Positions 53,202-62,691 of a stretch of 64,000 bases of DNA are shown here, in pieces. The notes below the pieces were generated by a model that was not told the DNA's origin, made no database searches, and saw only the letters and a program-made list of their open reading frames with translations. This stretch comes from Imperialibacter sp040222815 (lineage in GTDB: Bacteria > Bacteroidota > Bacteroidia > Cytophagales > Cyclobacteriaceae), in NCBI RefSeq assembly GCF_040222815.1, contig NZ_JAVKCH010000025.1, positions 62,001-126,000 on the forward strand. Direction: 5' to 3'. Each line of letters begins with the position of its first letter. The stretch's first letter is position 1. The translations under genes were made by a program, and so were the position numbers.

Positions 53202-54530
53202 TTAGTTAGGGGTGATCATTCCGTATCCTTTCTCACCATGGTACACATTGTCGAGCCCTTTCATTTCATCTTCCTCGGTGGCCCGGATTTTGACAAATTT
53301 ATTGAGCACAAAAAGAATGACGAAAGTGCCTACACCGGCGTAAACTATGGCTATCACAATAGCAGTTAGTTGCACTCCAAGTTGTTGCATTACTGTCCAC
53401 GTGCCACCTACAGCCGTTGCTGCATCAGCCATCCAGCTTTCTCTGATGAAGAAAACAAGGAAAATGGCACCTATGATACCGCCAACACCGTGGATACCAA
53501 AAGCATCTAGTGTATCATCATAGCCGAGTTTGTTTTTTAGTATAATAGCGAGGTAGCACACAATAGTAGAAAGTGCTCCCAGTACAAGAGCTCCTCCTGG
53601 CTGAACAACGCCAGCGGCAGGCGTGATGGCTACCAAACCTGCCAGGATGCCCGATGCAAAACCAAGTGCCGTTGCTTTCCCCTGATGGAAGCCTTCCACG
53701 ATCAGCCAGGTAAGTGCACCGGCCGCAGCTGCTATTTGTGTAACGGTCAGGGCCTGGGCAGTGCTCAACCCACTTGAGATACTGCTGCCGGCATTGAACC
53801 CAAACCAACCCACCCAAAGAAGCCCGGCGCCGATCATCGTCATCACAAGGTTGTTGGGCTGCATGGGCAAATGTGGGTGCGATTTTCTGGCTCCAATAAA
53901 GAGCACGGCAACCAATCCGCTAACACCGGCGGAGATATGTACAACCGTGCCTCCGGCAAAATCAATGGCACCGTTGGCTCCCAGGTTGAAAAGGAAGCCG
54001 TCGGATGCCCAAACCCAGTGGCAAAGCGGATTGTAAACGACAAGGCCCCACAGCGCTATGAAAAAGCAATAACCTTTAAACGTGATTCGTTCGGCCACGG
54101 CACCGGCAATAAGCGCAGGGGTGATGATGGCAAATTTTGCCTGGAACATGGAGAAGACATACTCGGGGATGCCGTCAATAATACTGTCATCGATACCTGA
54201 AAGCATCACATAGTCGGAATTCCAGCCAAACCAGCCACCAAGTACATTTTCACCAAAAGCCATGCTATAGCCGCAAACTACCCAAAGAACAGTCATGATA
54301 CCCATGGCTGTAAAACTGTGCATCATAGTGCCGAGCACGTTTTTAGTCCTGACAAGGCCACCATAAAACATGGCAAGGCCGGGAATCATAAGGAGCACAA
54401 GTGTGGTAGATGTCAGCATCCAGGCAGTGGCACCTGAGTCGATCTCAGACGTTTCCTGGGCAAAGGCAACAGTGGAAGAGGCAATAATAGCCAATCCACT
54501 CAATAGAATTGGTCGAACAAAAAGCTTCAT
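53202..54530 (-). CDS. amtB: Ammonium transporter, Amt/MEP family
   Basis: A 442-residue membrane protein with a signal-like N-terminus (MKLFVRPILLSGLAIIASST) and about 11 helices, the normal topology for AmtB. Family features are LMIPGLAMFYGGLVRTKNVLG, PLCHWVWA (first pore histidine), DFAGGTVVHISAGVSGL and DAFGIHGVGGIIGA (second pore histidine). It transports ammonium under nitrogen limitation. The downstream PII gene lies 6 bases away, the classical amtB-PII pair. Upstream, 54531-54667 contains no obvious promoter. Confidence 0.97.
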   Translation of the reverse strand: MKLFVRPILLSGLAIIASSTVAFAQETSEIDSGATAWMLTSTTLVLLMIPGLAMFYGGLVRTKNVLGTMMHSFTAMGIMTVLWVVCGYSMAFGENVLGGWFGWNSDYVMLSGIDDSIIDGIPEYVFSMFQAKFAIITPALIAGAVAERITFKGYCFFIALWGLVVYNPLCHWVWASDGFLFNLGANGAIDFAGGTVVHISAGVSGLVAVLFIGARKSHPHLPMQPNNLVMTMIGAGLLWVGWFGFNAGSSISSGLSTAQALTVTQIAAAAGALTWLIVEGFHQGKATALGFASGILAGLVAITPAAGVVQPGGALVLGALSTIVCYLAIILKNKLGYDDTLDAFGIHGVGGIIGAIFLVFFIRESWMADAATAVGGTWTVMQQLGVQLTAIVIAIVYAGVGTFVILFVLNKFVKIRATEEDEMKGLDNVYHGEKGYGMITPN

Positions 54531-54667
54531 GTAGGGTGTGTTTAAAATTCAATCACCAGCTTTTTGGGACATGTTGTTTAGGGTGACGCAATATAGGAAT
54601 TCAGATTTAAACTTCCTGAACGAGGCGCATTAAACCTGAAAGTAGCCGGTTCGGAAGCGTCAGAAAT

Positions 54668-55753
54668 CTAATTATTGCAATTATTTAAGCTTATGTGCTC
54701 GCTCCAATTTCCGTGGCTAACTTCAACGGTCATGCTCCCACCCTTAGTGTCGAACCTTCCGTCTTCCAGCACTACGCCATCGCCACTAACGACCTGAAAG
54801 GAGGCGCTTGTGGAGAGCGAATACCTGATGCCGTTCGTAAAAGTAACTATGGGATTAAGCCTTTGGAAAACCAGCCCGGCGGTCGATTGGCTGGGAATGC
54901 ACTCTTTGATGATCTCATAGCCTTCAACTTCCTCTGGCGTTCCATTTAGGAATAGTCCAAGAGGAATATGTAACCTACTGGCCCAATCGCTTTCAGCATG
55001 GATACCACCTGGCACCTCATAGTAGAAAATGTCTTTCCCATACCTAAACCCCAGATTCTCCAGGCTTTCAATCATTGGCACGTAATAGTTCCACTCTTTA
55101 GTGCCTATGTCAAAATAGAACCGGGTGTTTGACAATTCCCTTGGCTCATCGAAAATAGCATAGTCGGCCACCCAGAATGAGGGTGACATGGAGGCGGAAA
55201 AGGAAAAGACTTCCGGGTAATTAATTCCGGCCCAGGCCGCATAAAGCCCGCTGAGCGAGAATCCAAATATGGCCCTCCTTTTTGTGTCAACAGGATAGTC
55301 TTCCTCAACCTTCGGAATCACCTCATTGATCAGCCTTTGAGTATAGTTAATAGACCCCGGAGAGTAATCAGACCAGTTTTCTTTGATCCACTGATCATTG
55401 TAGGGTATATATCTGCCGTACCTATGGCCCGCTGCTGAGATACCCACCATTATAAAAGGTTCAATCCCCGAGGATGCTTCAAATTTGTAAGAAGTAAGGC
55501 TGGCGATGGCTCCTTTGAAAACGTCCCCATCATTGAAGTAAATAATAGGATATTTCCCCGAGGCATTTTCTACCCTCGGCACGTAAATGTCGATAGTTAG
55601 GTCATTGGATAACTCCTGTGTGATGATGTCAAAGCTTGAAGTTCCCGACGGAGGTGGTACGTTGTCATCATCTGACGGTGATGGGTTGGAATCACTACAG
55701 CCGCAACTGAACAGGATGCAGGCCAGGAAGGCAATCTGGTAAAGTGCTCTCAT
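54668..55753 (-). CDS. Esterase-family lipoprotein (alpha/beta hydrolase)
   Basis: From ATG 55753 (an upstream start adds five residues) the protein has 361 residues with a lipoprotein signal ending in LFSCGCSDS. The putative-esterase family features are a nucleophile elbow GFSLSG in RRAIFGFSLSGLYAAWAG, the Asp later in FYFDIGTKEWNYYV and His in VPGGIHAESDW. This group includes feruloyl esterases and siderophore-releasing esterases. The C-terminal 90 residues form an extra beta-strand region (GVVLEDGRFDTKGGSMTVEV). Substrate unknown. Divergent from the penicillin-acylase gene. Confidence 0.85.
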   Translation of the reverse strand: MRALYQIAFLACILFSCGCSDSNPSPSDDDNVPPPSGTSSFDIITQELSNDLTIDIYVPRVENASGKYPIIYFNDGDVFKGAIASLTSYKFEASSGIEPFIMVGISAAGHRYGRYIPYNDQWIKENWSDYSPGSINYTQRLINEVIPKVEEDYPVDTKRRAIFGFSLSGLYAAWAGINYPEVFSFSASMSPSFWVADYAIFDEPRELSNTRFYFDIGTKEWNYYVPMIESLENLGFRYGKDIFYYEVPGGIHAESDWASRLHIPLGLFLNGTPEEVEGYEIIKECIPSQSTAGLVFQRLNPIVTFTNGIRYSLSTSASFQVVSGDGVVLEDGRFDTKGGSMTVEVSHGNWSEHISLNNCNN

Positions 55754-55922
55754 ATAACGATATGACAACTCAGGATATAAAAGTACTTATTTGTAGAAAA
55801 AATCATTTTGATCTGATCTGGACCTACACCCAAAGCGGCTCCATATTGGTTATTTACCTAAACGGTTTTATTATTTTACTGACCAACCTGTATATTGTTG
55901 AACGACCAAACTGTAACCCATT

Positions 55923-58118
55923 GTGAGAAGACCAATTAAACTGATCCTTGTTTTAGTTTCCATATTCATCTTTCAAAGTTGCGAAACTCCTCAACAAGCA
56001 ACTGCTGAATTCACAGCTGACGAAATACAACGATGGGAGGCCGTGGCCTCTCGTGTCACCATTATTCGTGACAACTGGGGCATTCCCCACATTTATGGTA
56101 AAACTGATGCTGACGCTATTTTTGGAATGCTGTATGCACAGTGTGAAGACGACTTTAAGCGGATAGAAACCAACTACCTCACCTCAATTGGCCGAATGGC
56201 TGAAGTGGAAGGGGAGAAAGCGTTATATACTGACCTTCGCCAAAGGCTTTTCATCAACGAAGAAGAGATAAAAGCCCTTTATAATGAGGCACCGGAGGGA
56301 ATGAAAGAACAAATGAAGGGCTTTGCCGATGGCATCAACTATTACCTTTACAAACATCCCGAAGTGAAGCCTATGCTACTCACCAGATTTGAACCGTGGA
56401 TGCCCCTTACTTTTAGTGAGGGTAGTATCGGTGGAGACATCGAGTCTATTTCAACTGAAAACTTAGAGGCGTTTTACGGGGGGAAGCCAGTTTCTCCGGT
56501 TTCTTCAGTGTATACCTACGAACCAGAACCAGAGCCTACTGGATCCAATGGGTTTGCTATCGCACCTTCCAACAGCGCATCGGGGAACTCTTTGCTACTA
56601 ATCAATCCCCACACATCTTTCTTTTTTCGCTCCGAGCAGCATGTGGTAAGTGAAGAAGGCCTTAATGCCTATGGAGCTGTTACCTGGGGGCAATATTTTA
56701 TCTATCAGGGCTTCAATGAACACTGCGGCTGGATGCATACTTCCAGCGCAGCCGACGTAATTGACGAGTTTGCTGAGACTGTTGTAGAAAAGGATGGGAA
56801 TTATTTCTACAAGTATGGCGAAGAGGAGAGGGCTCTGGAGGCCTCAGAGGTCACTTTGAAATACAAAGACGGTGAGAAAGTCGTCAGCAAAACATTCACG
56901 ACCTACAAATCTCACCACGGCCCGATCGTAAGGGAAGAAGGCGGTAAATGGATTGCCGTAGGGCTGATGCAGGATCCATTGAATGCCCTCAGTCAATCAT
57001 ACATGCGAACAAAGGCTGCCACCTACAACGACTTCAATAACAACATGCGGCTTCGGACCAACTCGTCGAACAATACGGTGTATGCCGACGACCAGGGCAA
57101 TATAGGTTACTACCATGGCAACTTTATGCCTGTTCGTGACCCCCGGTTTGACTACTCAGGGGTGATCGACGGCAGCAACCCAGCCACCGACTGGCAGGGG
57201 CTCCACAAAATCGAGGAACTCGTTAGTTTGCTGAACCCTGAAAGCGGCTGGCTACAGAACTGCAATTCAACGCCATTTACGGCAGCAGCAGGATTTAGCC
57301 CCAAGCCTGAACACTACCCTGTATACATGGCCCCAGATCAGGAAAACGCCCGGGGTATTCACGCTGTTCGGGTATTGGAAGGGAAAACGAACTTTACACT
57401 TGATAAGCTTATTGAAGCGGCTTATGACCCGTATTTGGTGGGATTTGAAAACCTCGTTCCCTCTGTGGTACAAGCGTATGAAGGCTCCTCAGAGAAAGAA
57501 GCTGATCTGGCAGCTCCGATAAAAGTGCTTAAAGAGTGGGATTTACGTTTTGGAGAAGAATCTATCGGTACGGCGCTGGCCATCTTCTGGGCCCAGGAGT
57601 TAATGAAAGACTTGTACGAAACAAAAGATGTTCGGCTTAGGCAGTTGGCTATGATTGACTATATGACCACCGAAGCAGAGCCACAGATGAAGCTTGAAGC
57701 ATTGAAAAAAGCCGTTGAAAAGCTGACAGCAGACTTTGGCACATGGGAAACAGCCTGGGGACAAATCAATCGCTTTCAGCGGGTGGAAGGTGCCATCAGA
57801 GAGCCTTTCAACGATGAATTAGCAAGCAACCCCATTGCTTACACAAGCAGCATGTGGGGAGCTTTGTCTGCGTTCGGTAGCAGGCCATATGCAGGCACGA
57901 AACGTTGGTACGGAACAAGTGGCAACAGCTTTGTGGCCGTTGTGGAGTTTGGAGACACTGTCAAAGCCAAGGCGATAGTTACGGGCGGACAAAAGAGCGA
58001 TCCGGCTTCACCACATTTCAATGACCAGGCGGAGATGTACCGGAAAGGAGAGTTCAGAGATGTGCTTTTCTACAAAGCAGACGTAGAAAGAGCAGCTGAA
58101 AAAACTTATCACCCTTAA
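55923..58118 (+). CDS. Penicillin acylase-family lipoprotein (N-terminal nucleophile hydrolase)
   Basis: This 731-residue protein starts at GTG 55923 and has a lipoprotein signal ending in FQSC (Cys20). The Ntn-hydrolase nucleophile is Ser208 after Gly207 in PTGSNGFAIAPS, where autocatalytic cleavage would separate the alpha and beta chains. The beta chain shows NPHTSFFF and GAVTWGQYFIYQGFNEHCGW, with a conserved His and Asn, and NNTVYADDQGNIGYYHGN. Members include penicillin acylases and acyl-homoserine-lactone acylases. The natural substrate is unknown; quorum-quenching is possible but unproven. No Shine-Dalgarno. Confidence 0.93.
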   Translation: MRRPIKLILVLVSIFIFQSCETPQQATAEFTADEIQRWEAVASRVTIIRDNWGIPHIYGKTDADAIFGMLYAQCEDDFKRIETNYLTSIGRMAEVEGEKALYTDLRQRLFINEEEIKALYNEAPEGMKEQMKGFADGINYYLYKHPEVKPMLLTRFEPWMPLTFSEGSIGGDIESISTENLEAFYGGKPVSPVSSVYTYEPEPEPTGSNGFAIAPSNSASGNSLLLINPHTSFFFRSEQHVVSEEGLNAYGAVTWGQYFIYQGFNEHCGWMHTSSAADVIDEFAETVVEKDGNYFYKYGEEERALEASEVTLKYKDGEKVVSKTFTTYKSHHGPIVREEGGKWIAVGLMQDPLNALSQSYMRTKAATYNDFNNNMRLRTNSSNNTVYADDQGNIGYYHGNFMPVRDPRFDYSGVIDGSNPATDWQGLHKIEELVSLLNPESGWLQNCNSTPFTAAAGFSPKPEHYPVYMAPDQENARGIHAVRVLEGKTNFTLDKLIEAAYDPYLVGFENLVPSVVQAYEGSSEKEADLAAPIKVLKEWDLRFGEESIGTALAIFWAQELMKDLYETKDVRLRQLAMIDYMTTEAEPQMKLEALKKAVEKLTADFGTWETAWGQINRFQRVEGAIREPFNDELASNPIAYTSSMWGALSAFGSRPYAGTKRWYGTSGNSFVAVVEFGDTVKAKAIVTGGQKSDPASPHFNDQAEMYRKGEFRDVLFYKADVERAAEKTYHP

Positions 58119-58287
58119 TAATTATTTTCGACAGCGGTTTAGAACAAAAGGAAGGGAGCAGGGAACAAGTGAATTCAGATGCCTGAACGCTAAATTGCTT
58201 TTGCGCATTTTTTTACTTAATCTTAGAATAAAGGAAGGATCAAAGAGCTGGGGGATGTCATGTTCATCAATCTAAATCATCTTCTCC

Positions 58288-59091
58288 GTGGAACACCCTA
58301 CAATTGTTGTTCAAAGTAGAAAATTTGGGCAAACATCACGACAAGACCTATGGTGGCTGCGCCCGCTACTGGTTTTTTTAGCGCTGTCATCTTTTATAGT
58401 TTATGCCACCTGGTCAGCATTTCAGGGAGTTCATTATTCTTTTGGGCCTTATTTATCACCCTTCTATTCTCCTGAAATTTTTGGAAGTTCCCCGCACAGC
58501 CTGTTTGGGCCGAAGCCCGATTGGTGGCCAATGATTTTGCCATTTTCACCTGCCTTGCTGATTTTATGGGCGCCAGGTGGCATGCGTTTTACCTGCTACT
58601 ACTATCGGGGGGCTTACTATAAGTCCTTTTGGGCTGATCCAGTGTCCTGCACTGTCTCCGAGCCACGAAAAACATACTGGGGTGAGAATAGACTTCCCCT
58701 GATTTTGCAAAATGCTCACAGGTATTTTCTCTACCTGGCGATAGCCTTTGTGTTTTTTCTAAGCTACGATGCGTGGAAAGGTTTTTGGTTTGCCAATGAC
58801 CTGACTGGTGAGCAAGAATTTGGTATGGGGGTAGGCTCTCTGGTCATTCTCACAAACGCTATTTTATTGGGCGGATATACCTTTGGGTGCCACTCATTTC
58901 GCCATCTCGTTGGTGGGATAAGTAACAGGCTTTCCAAAAATCCTGTCCGTTTTCATCTCTATAATTGCTCTAGCTGTCTCAATAAACGACATATGAATTG
59001 GGCGTGGTTCAGCCTTTTTTGGGTGGCATTTTCGGACTTTTATGTACGCATGTGCTCCATGGGCATTTTAACAGATTGGAGGATTTTCTGA
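58288..59091 (+). CDS. Succinate dehydrogenase membrane anchor subunit, non-classical type
   Basis: A 267-residue membrane protein starting at GTG 58288, with about five hydrophobic segments (including LLVFLALSSFIVYATWS, ILPFSPALLILWAP, YFLYLAIAFVFFLSYDAW, LVILTNAILLGGYTFG). Histidines in CHSFRHLVGG and other helices are candidate haem ligands. It is unlike the usual 220-residue cytochrome b558 anchor of Bacteroidota and resembles the anchor of Sdh1-type complexes of Actinobacteria, judged mainly by its neighbours. The ATGA overlap with the flavoprotein gene shows it belongs to the operon. Quinone chemistry unknown. Confidence 0.8.
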   Translation: MEHPTIVVQSRKFGQTSRQDLWWLRPLLVFLALSSFIVYATWSAFQGVHYSFGPYLSPFYSPEIFGSSPHSLFGPKPDWWPMILPFSPALLILWAPGGMRFTCYYYRGAYYKSFWADPVSCTVSEPRKTYWGENRLPLILQNAHRYFLYLAIAFVFFLSYDAWKGFWFANDLTGEQEFGMGVGSLVILTNAILLGGYTFGCHSFRHLVGGISNRLSKNPVRFHLYNCSSCLNKRHMNWAWFSLFWVAFSDFYVRMCSMGILTDWRIF

Positions 59092-60911
59092 TGGGCGAGC
59101 TGCAAAGGTTTAAATTCGATGTGCTGATAATTGGGGCCGGTGGAGCTGGTCTTCGTGCGGCGATTGAAGCGTCTGCCAAAGGAGTGACGGTCGGTGTTAT
59201 TTGTCGGTCGCTGCTTGGCAAGGCGCACACGGTGATGGCAGAAGGGGGCGTGGCAGCTGCTTTGGGCAACGTTGATTCCAGAGACGGCTGGGAAACGCAC
59301 TTCTCTGACACCATGAGAGGTGGCCAGTACCTGAACAACTGGAGGATGGCTGAGCTACATGCAAAGGAGGCCCCGGAAAGGGTGAGGGAGCTGGAAGCCT
59401 GGGGCGCACTGTTTGACAGAACAAAGGACGGACGCATTTTACAGCGCAATTTCGGCGGCCACAAATACCCTCGGCTGGCACACGTGGGGGATCGGACAGG
59501 GCTGGAAATGATCCGTACACTGCAAGACCATGGCATTCATCAGGGCATAGATTTTCACCAGGAAATTACCGTGGTGTCGCTGCTAAAGGATAAAGACAGA
59601 GTTGTTGGTGCGCTGGCGTACGACAGGGAAAGAGGAAGATTCCGTATCTATCAAGCCAGGTCAGTAATCATTGCCACCGGAGGGATGGGTAAAATATACA
59701 AGATTACGAGCAATAGCTGGGATTGTACGGGCAGCGGCATATCACTGGCCTATCATGCAGGAGCCAGACTGATCGACATGGAGTTTATTCAGTTTCACCC
59801 AACAGGCATGGTTTGGCCACCGAGCGTTCGGGGGCTTCTTATTACAGAAGGTGTGAGAGGAGAAGGCGGCGTGCTTAGAAACAGTGAAGGGAAGAGATTT
59901 ATGTTCGACGACATCCCCGACCTCTATAAGAATCAGACGTCAAGCGACGAAGAAGAGGGCTGGCGATACACGCAGGGAGATCCCAATGCCAAGAGGCCAC
60001 CAGAATTACTAACCAGGGATCATGTGGCCCGATGTATCTACAGGGAAGTAAAAGCGGGCCGTGGCTCACCGCATGGCGGAGTGTTCCTGGACATCGCATG
60101 GATCAAAGAAAAAATGAAGGATGCGGAAGCACACATCAAGAAAAAGCTTCCAAGTATGTACCATCAATTCAAAGAGCTTGCTGGCATAGACATTACGAAA
60201 GAGCCCATGGAAGTGGGGCCAACTACCCACTACATCATGGGCGGAGTGAAAGTAGATGCTGACTCTCAAAGAACTGACGTGCCGGGTCTATATGCTGCCG
60301 GTGAGTGCGCCGCTGGTTTGCATGGTGCCAACCGACTTGGTGGCAACTCTCTGTCCGACCTTCTTGTTTTTGGTCAGAGAGCCGGAGCCCATGCAGCGGA
60401 AGAAGCCAGTCGGACGAAGGACGGGAAAATAGATGAGGCAGAAGTTGCCGCAATGATTGAGTGGGCGGAAAAGCCTTTTGAAAGATATGACAGAGGAAAG
60501 TCCACCAATCCGTTTCAGGTGCAAAACGAATTACAGGACGTGATGCAGGATTTGGTAGGCATTGTGAGAAATGAAGAGGGGCTGGCGAGGGCGATAGAAT
60601 CGCTTTCAGAACTGCAAGAAAAAGCGGAAGCGGCTGGATGCGGGGGGCATAGGGAGTTTAATCCCGGCTGGCACACTGCACTGGAGCTCAAACACATGTT
60701 GACAGTAGCTGAAGCAATTGCCAAGGCGGCCAAAGAAAGAAAAGAAAGCCGTGGAGGACACTGTCGTCTTGACTATACGGAGAAAAATGAGGAACTGGGA
60801 AGTGTGAATATAGCTGTAAAGAAGGGGAGTGATGGGAAGATGGAGGTGGAGGTGATTCCTGAAGTGCCATTGAGAGATGACTTGAAGAAAGTAATAGTAA
60901 AAATGGAATAA
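59091..60911 (+). CDS. sdhA: Succinate dehydrogenase/fumarate reductase flavoprotein subunit
   Basis: From ATG 59091, overlapping the upstream stop by one base, the protein has 606 residues. The FAD-binding DVLIIGAGGAGLRAAIEA begins it; HTVMAEGGVAAALGN (covalent flavin histidine region), QFHPTGM, HPTG-type LITEGVRGEGGVLRN and the active-site HYIMGGVKVDADSQ / NRLGGNSLSDLLVFG complete the family signature. The sequence in the RDTMRGG-type SDTMRGGQYLNNWRMAELHA region is close to the Sdh1 flavoprotein of mycobacteria. It oxidises succinate or reduces fumarate in complex II. A longer start at 58998 is rejected as it lies inside the anchor gene. Confidence 0.97.
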   Translation: MGELQRFKFDVLIIGAGGAGLRAAIEASAKGVTVGVICRSLLGKAHTVMAEGGVAAALGNVDSRDGWETHFSDTMRGGQYLNNWRMAELHAKEAPERVRELEAWGALFDRTKDGRILQRNFGGHKYPRLAHVGDRTGLEMIRTLQDHGIHQGIDFHQEITVVSLLKDKDRVVGALAYDRERGRFRIYQARSVIIATGGMGKIYKITSNSWDCTGSGISLAYHAGARLIDMEFIQFHPTGMVWPPSVRGLLITEGVRGEGGVLRNSEGKRFMFDDIPDLYKNQTSSDEEEGWRYTQGDPNAKRPPELLTRDHVARCIYREVKAGRGSPHGGVFLDIAWIKEKMKDAEAHIKKKLPSMYHQFKELAGIDITKEPMEVGPTTHYIMGGVKVDADSQRTDVPGLYAAGECAAGLHGANRLGGNSLSDLLVFGQRAGAHAAEEASRTKDGKIDEAEVAAMIEWAEKPFERYDRGKSTNPFQVQNELQDVMQDLVGIVRNEEGLARAIESLSELQEKAEAAGCGGHREFNPGWHTALELKHMLTVAEAIAKAAKERKESRGGHCRLDYTEKNEELGSVNIAVKKGSDGKMEVEVIPEVPLRDDLKKVIVKME

Positions 60912-61690
60912 TGGGAGAGGTAACATTCAAAATATGGAGAACAAACCCCTCAACTGACAATGTTGAAAGTCTGGGGGGTACGGGGCAGTTTCAGGAATAT
61001 CGCACAGACATTTCGGAGGGGATGGTGGTGCTTGACGCAGTGCACCAGATTCAGGAAACTGATGCTACTGACCTTGCCGTCAGGTGGAATTGTAAGGCAG
61101 GCAAGTGTGGCTCGTGCTCAGCGGAAATTAACGGTCACCCCAAGTTGTTGTGCATGACTCGCATGAGCGACTTGCCAGTGGACAAACCGGTAACTATTGA
61201 GCCCATGAAATGTTTTCCTTCTATAAAGGATTTGGTTACCGATGTTTCCTGGAACTACAAAGCCAAAAAGCAAATCAAGAAGTTCAAGCCAAGAAAGCCC
61301 GATCATCCCGACGGCACCTGGAATATGGCGCAGGAAGATATTGACCGTGTGCAGGAATTTAGAAAGTGCATTGAGTGCTTTTTATGTCAGGATGTTTGCC
61401 ACGTTTTGAGGGAGCATAGTATGCACGATCAGTTCGCAGGCCCAAGAAACCTGGTGTACAATGCATCGCTCGAAATGCACCCACTGGACATTGAGGACAG
61501 GCGGGAGGATTTAAAAAAGCAGGATGGCATTGGCCTGTGTAATATCACCAAATGTTGTACTAACGTATGTCCGGAGAATATCACTATAACAGACAACGCA
61601 ATTATTCCGCTCAAAGAGCGGGTAGCTGACAGGTTCTATGATCCAATATTCAGGTTATTTCGTTTACATAAAAAAGAAAGGCAATCATGA
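60911..61690 (+). CDS. sdhB: Succinate dehydrogenase/fumarate reductase iron-sulfur subunit
   Basis: A 259-residue protein starting within the sdhA stop (TAATG overlap). The three iron-sulfur cluster motifs are present: [2Fe-2S] in CKAGKCGSCSAEINGHPKLL plus the next Cys, [4Fe-4S] in CIECFLCQDVC, and [3Fe-4S] in CNITKCCTNVCP. It carries electrons from the flavin to the membrane anchor. The protein is somewhat extended in the middle (about residues 105-150, rich in lysine). Its stop codon overlaps the next start by four bases. Confidence 0.97.
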   Translation: MGEVTFKIWRTNPSTDNVESLGGTGQFQEYRTDISEGMVVLDAVHQIQETDATDLAVRWNCKAGKCGSCSAEINGHPKLLCMTRMSDLPVDKPVTIEPMKCFPSIKDLVTDVSWNYKAKKQIKKFKPRKPDHPDGTWNMAQEDIDRVQEFRKCIECFLCQDVCHVLREHSMHDQFAGPRNLVYNASLEMHPLDIEDRREDLKKQDGIGLCNITKCCTNVCPENITITDNAIIPLKERVADRFYDPIFRLFRLHKKERQS

Positions 61691-62220
61691 GCACACCAAC
61701 ATCACACCCAGGCCAAGTCGCCTTTACACTAAAGAAGCTTTCGAGGGCAAGTATTGATGCTGCTATGCAAAAAGCAGAGCGATACAGACTTCTGAACGAT
61801 CCTCTGCCAGCTGAAAGCATTTGTATGGATATTTTAGCCATAGACCCCGACAACCAACAAGCGTCTAAGGTTCTGCTTTTGGCTTTGACAGATCAATTTT
61901 CCCAGCTTGGTACACAGAATAAGTTTAACCAGGCTATAGAGTTGACCAAAAGTTTCAAGGACGACTATAGCCGACTATACTACATGGGAATCATCAACGA
62001 ACGGCAGGGTACCTCAGTTCTGAACTCTGGAAACCATGGATGTGAGTATGACTCCTACGAGTGGCTCATCGATGCCATGGAGTTTTATGAGCAATCGGAA
62101 GCCATTCGTGTATCCGGAAACGACGAGTCGGTTCTGCGCTGGAATACTTGCGCCAGAATAATAATGGACAATAACCTCGGGCCTCGCCCCAAAGACAATT
62201 TTATTCCTATTCTGGAGTAA
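61687..62220 (+). CDS. TPR-like protein coupled to the complex II operon
   Basis: A 177-residue soluble protein whose ATG overlaps the sdhB stop (ATGA), so it is almost certainly translated with it. Two or three TPR-like helical pairs are visible: AERYRLLNDPLPAESICMDI, LAIDPDNQQASKVLLLALTD and YEWLIDAMEFYEQSEAIRVS. The C-terminus ends in a short, unstructured tail. No catalytic motif. Position suggests an assembly or accessory factor for complex II, but this is inference; the family is not recognised. Confidence 0.75.
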   Translation: MSTPTSHPGQVAFTLKKLSRASIDAAMQKAERYRLLNDPLPAESICMDILAIDPDNQQASKVLLLALTDQFSQLGTQNKFNQAIELTKSFKDDYSRLYYMGIINERQGTSVLNSGNHGCEYDSYEWLIDAMEFYEQSEAIRVSGNDESVLRWNTCARIIMDNNLGPRPKDNFIPILE

Positions 62221-62254
62221 GGAAAGTGCCCTGCCAATCAGAAATGTGCAGTCG

Positions 62255-62668
62255 TTATTTTTCGACCAGCAGCGACTGCCAGGCAGCAAGCTTCCAAACT
62301 CCCTTCTCCTTGCGGTAAACGTCGGTGTACTTAAGGATAATGGTACGATCGCCGTTTGGGTCGCCAATCAGAAACCGGGCCTTTCCTGAGATTACGCCTG
62401 TGTTTCCCCACGAAATTGGATTTTGCTCAAGAATCTCTACATTTTTGTAAGTGCCAGCGGCCACCGATTCAATAATTTTGGCTTTGCCGTCAACGCCTCC
62501 GTGAGAATGAGTATACATCAAGTCGTCGGCAAGAATGGTTTCAAGTGTCTTGGTGTCCTTCTTCGCCATGACCTCGAATCGGTACTTTTCGGCATCCAGT
62601 AGTTCTTTCTGGCCAAACGCTGTCAAAGCAAACATAGCCAGACAGACAGTCAATAATTGCGTACGCAT
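62255..62668 (-). CDS. NTF2-like (SnoaL/DUF4440) protein, exported
   Basis: A 137-residue protein with a signal peptide (MRTQLLTVCLAMFALTAFG). The rest matches the cone-shaped NTF2-like fold: YRFEVMAKKDTKTLETILAD at the N-terminus, then MYTHSHGGVDGKAKIIESV and strands RFLIGDPNGDRTIILKYTDV and VWKLAAWQSLL. Members bind small hydrophobic ligands or act as enzymes or stabilisers; the function here is unknown. Convergent with the sdh operon, with a 34-base gap and no clear terminator. Confidence 0.85.
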   Translation of the reverse strand: MRTQLLTVCLAMFALTAFGQKELLDAEKYRFEVMAKKDTKTLETILADDLMYTHSHGGVDGKAKIIESVAAGTYKNVEILEQNPISWGNTGVISGKARFLIGDPNGDRTIILKYTDVYRKEKGVWKLAAWQSLLVEK

Positions 62669-62691
62669 ATTTTTATAGTTTAAGTGTTCAG

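Noticed and set aside
55744..55926. A 60-codon plus-strand open frame between the divergent esterase and penicillin-acylase genes
   Set aside because: It spans the shared intergenic and promoter region, overlaps the start of both genes and has no recognisable sequence pattern.
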